A DNA stretch of 45,681 nt from a virus: IMG/VR virus record IMGVR_UViG_3300030012_002411, positions 1 to 45,681 of that record, one strand, 5' to 3'. Shown piece by piece: positions 41,719-45,681 of this stretch. Within the stretch, counting starts at the first letter, position 1, and every line of letters starts with the position of its first letter. Made by a program: the position numbers and the translations under genes. The notes beneath the pieces were generated by a model. It was not told the origin of the DNA. It saw only the letters and a list, made by a program, of their open reading frames with translations, and made no database searches.

Positions 41719-41876
41719 TTTAACATCTCCTTATTTAAAAACCAAATACGGCCCATAGAATCTTTGACTCTAAGGTCTCCGTTCTTTTCTGTTCCTTCTA
41801 CAAAAACAATATCATTCTCATATAGAGTTCCGTCAACGGTTGTCATAGTATTCTTAACTTTCATCTTAGTCTTCAT
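41715..41876 (-). CDS. Tiny beta-rich hypothetical protein
   Basis: A 53-residue protein (MKVKNTMTTVDGTLYENDIV and ERTEKNG-type turns, ending RIWFLNKEMLK) that looks like a small beta barrel with an SH3-like strand rhythm. GAG precedes the ATG at 41876. It overlaps its downstream neighbour by 4 bases. Not recognised. Confidence 0.6.
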   Translation of the reverse strand: MKTKMKVKNTMTTVDGTLYENDIVFVEGTEKNGDLRVKDSMGRIWFLNKEMLK

Positions 41877-41881
41877 ACCAT

Positions 41882-42058
41882 CTACATCTCTTCATCTAAA
41901 CTCGTATTGGTACTATGCCAAGGATACATATCTCCCATTTTCTGTGTATCAACACCAGTGAGAATTTTTTTTATTTCGTCAACAGATTTAGTGAGTTCAT
42001 CTAAAGTCTCACGAATCTTTTTCAGTTCTGGTTTTGGATTAGGTATAATTGGTTTCAT
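41882..42058 (-). CDS. Tiny coiled-coil protein
   Basis: A 58-residue protein with a Pro-rich start (MKPIIPNPKPELKK) and one helix suited to a coiled coil (IRETLDELTKSVDEIKKILT). AGGTGA precedes the ATG. It overlaps the 42-residue gene by 4 bases. It might act as an oligomerising adaptor; no family is recognised. Confidence 0.6.
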   Translation of the reverse strand: MKPIIPNPKPELKKIRETLDELTKSVDEIKKILTGVDTQKMGDMYPWHSTNTSLDEEM

Positions 42059-42183
42059 GATTTGTCACCTACCTTCTCACGATACAATTTAGCGTCACTA
42101 TCATCACGCGCGTAGAATTTAGTTCCATCACTTAGAGTATATATCTTATACCCTTCCCAATATGTTTTTGTTTTTTTACTCAT
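42055..42183 (-). CDS. Tiny hypothetical protein
   Basis: A 42-residue protein (MSKKTKTYWEGYKIYTLSDG, then TKFYARDDSDAKLYREK) with a compact beta-hairpin look. A very good ribosome site, AGGAGG, stands 4 bases before the ATG at 42183. It opens the run of overlapping tiny genes down to 41424. Its role is unknown. Confidence 0.65.
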   Translation of the reverse strand: MSKKTKTYWEGYKIYTLSDGTKFYARDDSDAKLYREKVGDKS

Positions 42184-42201
42184 ATAACCTCCTGAGTTTT
42201 A

Positions 42202-42645
42202 TTATTCTTCTGCTGGCTTATCAACCAAGTCTTTTTTCTTAGCCGCCTTCTCTTCTTTGATTTCTGCTATGAACTTCTTCTTCTTACCACCATCGTATTC
42301 ATACGCATGACCTTCATCGATAAGTATCTGGTTTACACTCTGTAGTCCATTATCGGTTTCTACGAAAACTTCACCTAACACCCTACCGAACTTACCTGTT
42401 CCATGTGAAACAATCTTAAAAGTACCAGACTCCAATAACTCTTTATTACGAGCTTTTGCAGCTAATCCTTTTTTCTTTTCCTCTAAATCACGAGTCCTAC
42501 TTTCCCAAGTATCTATACCCATATATCTGATTCGTTTTTTTATTTTCAAATCGAAACCTAAATCGATGTAAGCATCGATTGTATCTCCATCTAAAACTTT
42601 TACTAATGTGCCATTATATTCAAATGAGGCTGGTTTTTTTGCCAT
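42202..42645 (-). CDS. Staphylococcal-nuclease-like thermonuclease
   Basis: A 147-residue protein with the SNase fold: VKVLDGDTIDAYIDLG (D19, D21), KIKKRIRYMGIDTWESR (R40, D45, E48) and the GKFGRVLGEVFV strand with R88, giving the Asp/Glu/two-Arg catalytic set. The C-terminus is a Lys/Glu-rich helix. Such nucleases cut DNA and RNA with calcium. There is no signal peptide, so it may degrade host DNA in the cytoplasm or be used on nucleotides for salvage. The gene lies 12 bases after a 96-residue unknown and near the MoxR/VWA string. Confidence 0.9.
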   Translation of the reverse strand: MAKKPASFEYNGTLVKVLDGDTIDAYIDLGFDLKIKKRIRYMGIDTWESRTRDLEEKKKGLAAKARNKELLESGTFKIVSHGTGKFGRVLGEVFVETDNGLQSVNQILIDEGHAYEYDGGKKKKFIAEIKEEKAAKKKDLVDKPAEE

Positions 42646-42657
42646 AACAATTCTCCG

Positions 42658-42948
42658 TTAAACTCTGATTCCAAGTTGTAATGCTACCTTCTTGTAGTTT
42701 GTAAAATTACACCTATTATTAAATAGAGATGTTAACATATTTTGCGCTTCTGCACTTGTAATCTTCTTTTGGTATATTTTATTTTCATATGTAACGACAT
42801 CACTTGAATCAGAAGAATTTGAAATCTGATTTATGAATTTTTTCACTTCTTTGAATTTAAGAAAGTATTCGTAACCATTTCTAAATCCCATACTATTATC
42901 ACATAGTATTGTGTAGTTGTCAAAATCTGAGTATTTACTTTTTTCCAT
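42658..42948 (-). CDS. Hypothetical protein
   Basis: A 96-residue alpha/beta protein (YTILCDNSMGFRNGYEYFLK, later SAEAQNMLTSLFNNRCNFTN). It has no recognised domain, span or catalytic signature. It lies between a 54-residue gene (3-base gap) and the SNase gene, with GGAG in the upstream gene's end. Function unknown. Confidence 0.6.
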   Translation of the reverse strand: MEKSKYSDFDNYTILCDNSMGFRNGYEYFLKFKEVKKFINQISNSSDSSDVVTYENKIYQKKITSAEAQNMLTSLFNNRCNFTNYKKVALQLGIRV

Positions 42949-42950
42949 TT

Positions 42951-43115
42951 TTAGCCTTCTCCTTTGTATAGCTCTTTTGTTAGTAATCTTATTTGTTCGT
43001 CCTGAATCAATACTGCTTCTATTTCCGTAGCTAACATTTCTCTAGCTGATTTAGAACTCATATTGAATTGACTATCTTTGTGTCTATCCAAAACTTTTAA
43101 TATTATATGTTTCAT
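42951..43115 (-). CDS. Small helical protein
   Basis: A 54-residue protein of two helices (MKHIILKVLDRHKD and SAREMLATEIEAVLIQDEQI, ending RLLTKELYKGEG). GGAG lies 6 bases before the ATG. It follows the double-hairpin region, so it may be translated from the MoxR transcript or from a processed end. Function unknown. Confidence 0.6.
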   Translation of the reverse strand: MKHIILKVLDRHKDSQFNMSSKSAREMLATEIEAVLIQDEQIRLLTKELYKGEG

Positions 43116-43150
43116 TTACTTTCTCCATTACCTTTTAGTTAAATTTTTTT

Positions 43151-43211
43151 GGCGGCCGGAGAAAGGAATAAAAACCGACCGCCAGAAGTGGTGACCTCTA
43201 CAGCCACCACT
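43151..43211 (-). ncRNA. Two strong adjacent RNA hairpins after the MoxR gene
   Basis: On the minus strand two 9-bp stems follow the MoxR stop codon: AGTGGTGGC with GTCACCACT around a 7-base loop (43187-43211), then, after three bases, GGCGGTCGG with CCGGCCGCC (one G-T pair) around a 15-base loop (43151-43183). The sequence is GC-rich inside an AT-rich phage. The second stem is followed by A bases, not T bases, so it is not a normal terminator. It could protect the message end, mark a processing site or be a small RNA. Confidence 0.6.
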
Positions 43212-43226
43212 CACACAGAGAGAAAC

Positions 43227-44423
43227 CTATGACATTGAATCCTCAATCTCATCCTCATTGAATAAGTCCTCAGAAGAACCATCAGAGACATACTTTTGAA
43301 CCAACTGCTTCACATAAGTTCTTTCAGACTCAAGCCCACCATCATCAGAAAACTGAGGATAGACAGTCACTTCAGCAGCCTCATCTAATCCGAAACCATC
43401 AAAGAGAAGTCCAGCAATCTCAACAGAAGTTCTGGTTGAAATACCAGAGGACAATCTACCAGCCTCAGACTTTGACTCATTACGAGTTGAGGAAGCAATC
43501 TCAGCAACAGACTTCAGTAAGTCAGAATCAACATGCGGAAACATATAGTTCAACAACCCATGCTCTTCATCGGAAGTCAGAACATCCATCTCAACAATAA
43601 TGAATCTATCCATCAGAGCCTTATCCATAACTCTGGTAGAAGTGTACTCATTACCAACGTTAGCCGTAGCAACGAAAGTCACACCCTCAGCCACATTGAT
43701 AGTTTCTTGACCTTCACCCTCATCTAATCTAAGGTATCTTTGACCACTATCTAAAACAGTCATTAAGATATTCCAAGCATCAGGATGAGCCCTACTTAAC
43801 TCATCTAACAGAATAACAGCGTTAGGAGTTTGAATGGCCTTAACAAACAGAGCCTCAGAAAAGTAAGTACCCTTCTTCTTATCGAAGTGAGTATTACCAA
43901 TCAAAGTAGCGCGGGGGTCTTGTGTCGCACCTAAGTTGAAGTAGAAGTCCGGCCTATCTAACGAATTGACCAACGACTTAGCAGCCATTGTCTTACCACA
44001 TCCGGCAGGACCTGTCATCAAAATATTCTTACCACGAACAGCACTTCTAATAAGATACTTCCACTTCAACTCTTTCATTACCAAACCTTTAGGTTTTAAG
44101 TCATATGAAGAGTGAATGAAGTTCATAACCTCAGCATGGTCAGTAGGAACATCAACAGAGGAAACATCAATGACTGGAGCCGAAAGTGATTCGAACTCAG
44201 ACATTGGAACCGCCCACCAATACTTGCGGCCTGATTTGTTTACCCTACGTTCAAGAGCGTTACCATTCATAAAGGCTTTCTTACGAGCGCCTGTTGTGAT
44301 ATCGGAGGTAAATTTATTACCATCCTTATCAAAAGCATTATATCGGTTACCCGACTTTTCTATTTTTACGATTACTTTATCCATATCGTTTTTTCCTTTT
44401 TTTATTGTTTCTAAATCTCTCAT
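43227..44423 (-). CDS. MoxR-type AAA+ ATPase
   Basis: A 398-residue ATPase. After an N-terminal beta-rich module (about residues 15-75) it has Walker A GPAGCGKT (138-145), Walker B VILLDELSR (203-211), sensor-1-type FVATANVGNEYTS and the DRF motif ALMDRFIIVEMD, all in MoxR order. MoxR proteins remodel or insert metal into partners, usually with a VWA protein. A partner-like VWA gene lies upstream at 45117-45681. Start choice is uncertain: ATG 44423 has GGAG at 7 bases, but promoter copy 5 would start transcription within about 6 bases of it, so ATG 44384 (with AAGGA) may be the real start. A double hairpin follows the stop. Confidence 0.9.
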   Translation of the reverse strand: MRDLETIKKGKNDMDKVIVKIEKSGNRYNAFDKDGNKFTSDITTGARKKAFMNGNALERRVNKSGRKYWWAVPMSEFESLSAPVIDVSSVDVPTDHAEVMNFIHSSYDLKPKGLVMKELKWKYLIRSAVRGKNILMTGPAGCGKTMAAKSLVNSLDRPDFYFNLGATQDPRATLIGNTHFDKKKGTYFSEALFVKAIQTPNAVILLDELSRAHPDAWNILMTVLDSGQRYLRLDEGEGQETINVAEGVTFVATANVGNEYTSTRVMDKALMDRFIIVEMDVLTSDEEHGLLNYMFPHVDSDLLKSVAEIASSTRNESKSEAGRLSSGISTRTSVEIAGLLFDGFGLDEAAEVTVYPQFSDDGGLESERTYVKQLVQKYVSDGSSEDLFNEDEIEDSMS

Positions 44424-44433
44424 TATTTACTCC

Positions 44434-44465
44434 TAAAGCTACGAAAGAAATGCAATACGAGTCAA
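44434..44465 (-). promoter_or_regulatory. Bacteroidota-type promoter (copy 5)
   Basis: TTGAC at 44465-44461, 21-base spacer, TAGCTTTA at 44441-44434, with an A-tract upstream. It drives the MoxR ATPase. Unlike the other four, its -7 element ends only 10 bases before the first candidate start codon, so the leader is nearly absent for that start. Confidence 0.82.
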
Positions 44466-44474
44466 GACTTTTTT

Positions 44475-44762
44475 TCATTTATTTTCACATTTTTTACATT
44501 CACAACCTTCGATAACATCATGCGTTACCTTAAAAGTATTCTGATGTTTAGGTCTGTAGTGAACGTATATCTCTTCTGCATGATTATGAATGTAACAATA
44601 CTGATAGTCCTCAGTTCTGTTTGGTAGCAATGGATACCTATGTATGTTACCTTCGGTATCCACAATCTTCACACCATAAACTTTTGGTGGTTCTTTTTTA
44701 AAGTATAGGTTAGCACAATGTGCTAAAAATAATATTCCTATAACACCTACTAATTTTTTCAT
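44475..44762 (-). CDS. Small exported protein with Cys-rich tail
   Basis: A 95-residue protein. A signal-like N-terminus (MKKLVGVIGILFLAHCANLY) ends at LAHC, close to but not a perfect lipobox, so it may be a lipoprotein or remain as an anchor. The remainder is a small beta-rich domain (VYGVKIVDTEGNIHRYPLLP) with a Cys-rich end (GCECKKCENK) that could bind metal or form disulfides. Longer frames start upstream, but overlap with the 35-residue gene and GGAG favour 44762. It may act in the envelope; function unknown. Confidence 0.6.
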   Translation of the reverse strand: MKKLVGVIGILFLAHCANLYFKKEPPKVYGVKIVDTEGNIHRYPLLPNRTEDYQYCYIHNHAEEIYVHYRPKHQNTFKVTHDVIEGCECKKCENK

Positions 44763-44866
44763 CTTATAAAAGTTCTCCAAATGTAATCGTATATTATATA
44801 GTATACTGATGCTACATAACCAACCCAAAGTATAGCTACAAATAGTTCAAATAAAAAATTTACCAT
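44759..44866 (-). CDS. Very short single-span membrane protein
   Basis: A 35-residue protein, one hydrophobic helix (NFLFELFVAILWVGYVASVY) then YDYIWRTFIR. GAGG lies 9 bases before the ATG. Its TGA overlaps the start of the 95-residue gene (ATGA), and it begins one base pair from the previous stop. Tiny phage membrane proteins of this type often act in lysis or exclusion; nothing specific is shown here. Confidence 0.5.
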   Translation of the reverse strand: MVNFLFELFVAILWVGYVASVYYIIYDYIWRTFIR

Positions 44867-45019
44867 CTAAGTCAACCTCTTGAATATCTTTACAATATCT
44901 TTAACTACCTGCTTATGTTCACCGTCCCAAGGTATATTTCTTCTACAATTATCAACATGCTTTTTGATAAGTTTCTCAATATCATCGTGAGCTGGTTTGA
45001 AGTAAGCAATCATACTCAT
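44867..45019 (-). CDS. Small basic hypothetical protein
   Basis: A 50-residue protein starting MSMIAYFKPAHDDIEKLIKK and continuing NCRRNIPWDGEHK to a basic helix. A longer frame starts at 45079, but the stop of the upstream 30-residue gene overlaps the ATG at 45019 (ATGA), which supports a coupled start there. Function unknown. Confidence 0.55.
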   Translation of the reverse strand: MSMIAYFKPAHDDIEKLIKKHVDNCRRNIPWDGEHKQVVKDIVKIFKRLT

Positions 45020-45108
45020 TTTATCAACCACATTAGAGTCATAAATAACATCGGTATTGAAACTATAATACCAACACAAATTTCTATTAGTGTAAATGGT
45101 TTTTTCAT
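45016..45108 (-). CDS. Very short membrane protein after the VWA gene
   Basis: A 30-residue protein, MKKPFTLIEICVGIIVSIPM then LFMTLMWLIK: one hydrophobic helix with a basic start. GGAG lies 8 bases before the ATG at 45108. It is the first of three tiny genes (two of them membrane type) between VWA and MoxR. Function unknown. Confidence 0.5.
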   Translation of the reverse strand: MKKPFTLIEICVGIIVSIPMLFMTLMWLIK

Positions 45109-45116
45109 AATATCTC

Positions 45117-45681
45117 CTATTTCTTTAAAAACGCTTTGTTCATTGTTTTAGCCACAGGAAGAACCGAAGTCACATCGATGAACTCAGCATCATTCCCGTA
45201 CATTCTTTTGAAAGTTCTGGTACTTCTTTCCATATCATATTCATCGCCGATAAAGTAACTAAGAACCTTAACACCTCTATCACGAATCATCTTAACCATT
45301 TTGTTAGTGTGGTCAATAGCGGTGTCGTGATGATAATCAATGTCATCATTACCGAACATCGGCATCCCATCTGAGAAGTTAAGGAAGTAAGAGTCCTTAT
45401 CTTTACTAGCAGGCTCAATCTCTTTCATAACAGCCTCAAAACACAAGCCTTCTGGTGTGGTACCTGCCGGGCGTAGTAGTTGAAAGATACTTTTGATTTT
45501 GTTAATCTTATCAACTCTCGAATCATAAGCAACCAACATCAATGGATAACTCTTACCACTTCTTCCATAATTACCACCTGAACTCTGAGTACTTCTGTAA
45601 GAGATTACTAAATCAACATTGTTAATCATTGAACAAGCCTTAGCGATGGCCGCCACACAAGTCTGAGTGTTCAACCATTTT
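45117..45681 (-). CDS. VWA-domain protein, C-terminal part (5' end outside window)
   Basis: The frame is open to the right edge, so only the last 187 residues are seen. It contains the later part of a von Willebrand A fold: SMINNVDLVISYRSTQ, GRSGKSYPLMLVAYDS, a Thr in PAGTTPEGLCFEAV and an Asp in YFLNFSDGMPMFGND, which are MIDAS positions; the D-x-S-x-S part is beyond the edge. VWA proteins commonly work with MoxR ATPases in metal insertion or protein remodelling, and the MoxR gene lies 700 bases downstream. A TTG at 45674 is not taken as start because in-frame codons continue to the edge. Confidence 0.8.
   Translation of the reverse strand, partial: KWLNTQTCVAAIAKACSMINNVDLVISYRSTQSSGGNYGRSGKSYPLMLVAYDSRVDKINKIKSIFQLLRPAGTTPEGLCFEAVMKEIEPASKDKDSYFLNFSDGMPMFGNDDIDYHHDTAIDHTNKMVKMIRDRGVKVLSYFIGDEYDMERSTRTFKRMYGNDAEFIDVTSVLPVAKTMNKAFLKK

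Noticed and set aside
43151-43183. GC-rich hairpin as an intrinsic terminator
   Set aside because: The T-run lies before the stem on the plus strand and reads as A bases after the stem on the minus strand, so neither direction gives hairpin plus U-tract.
1-45681. CRISPR array, integrase, transposase or diversity-generating retroelement
   Set aside because: No regularly spaced repeats, no reverse transcriptase and no recombinase or transposase motifs were seen on either strand.

Overview
The window is an interior piece of a large, AT-rich, T4-like tailed phage (contractile-tail myovirus type) genome. Evidence for this is a gp6/baseplate J protein, a gp25-type baseplate wedge protein, a gp5-type OB-fold hub protein, a gp55-type late sigma factor, a fused gp47/gp46 (SbcD/SbcC) recombination nuclease and a TOPRIM primase. 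I see no integrase, no bacterial housekeeping genes and no CRISPR array. Almost every gene is on the minus strand, tightly packed with 1-30 base overlaps; one small ribbon-helix-helix gene is on the plus strand. Both ends of the window cut through genes. Two sequence clues suggest a Bacteroidota host: five near-identical promoters fit the Bacteroidota pattern (TTG, 20-21 bases, TAnnTTT), and the phage tmRNA tag appears to start Gly-Glu, as in that phylum. The host remains an inference.

Layout, low to high coordinates (transcription runs right to left). 1-3371: an adhesin/tail-fibre-like protein with internal repeats, cut off at its C-terminus. 3465-3635: the plus-strand RHH protein with a perfect palindrome in front. 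3616-8224: replication and recombination (gp47/46 fusion, small ORF, primase, PD-(D/E)XK nuclease) behind a repeat-rich leader. 8391-24990: virion genes, including a zincin-like metalloprotease, two paralogous structural proteins, a 2219-residue giant tail protein, gp6, gp25, coiled-coil proteins and an OB-fold hub/spike. A strong terminator at 25055-25077 separates this block from gp55. 25082-31529: gp55, a membrane protein, HD hydrolase, a glycosyltransferase with a C-terminal winged-helix-like tail, a 617-residue unknown and a DruA/DUF4338-like protein. 31583-33574: tRNA-Gly(UCC), small proteins and a 416-nt tmRNA. 33607-39092: accessory genes, including an MBD4-like DNA glycosylase, a three-module peptide deformylase, a 3D-domain protein, a SWIM-type mini zinc protein and a coiled-coil membrane protein. 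39131-42183: Hsp20, a GH108 endolysin, a Popeye-like cyclic-nucleotide-binding membrane protein, a holin candidate and a run of tiny overlapping genes. 42202-45681: SNase-like nuclease, MoxR-type AAA+ ATPase, tiny membrane proteins and a VWA protein that runs off the right edge.

Regulation readable from the sequence: an early/middle promoter family (TTGAC, A-tract upstream, TAGCTTTA) sits before five accessory or early-type genes. A different AT-rich motif (around ATATTTATWTAT) recurs in the gaps before structural and lysis genes and may be the late promoter read by gp55. The most unusual items are the tmRNA with an apparent 36-residue tag, the Popeye-like protein between endolysin and holin, the triple-module deformylase, the glycosyltransferase with a winged-helix-like tail, and a primase that has lost most of its zinc ligands.
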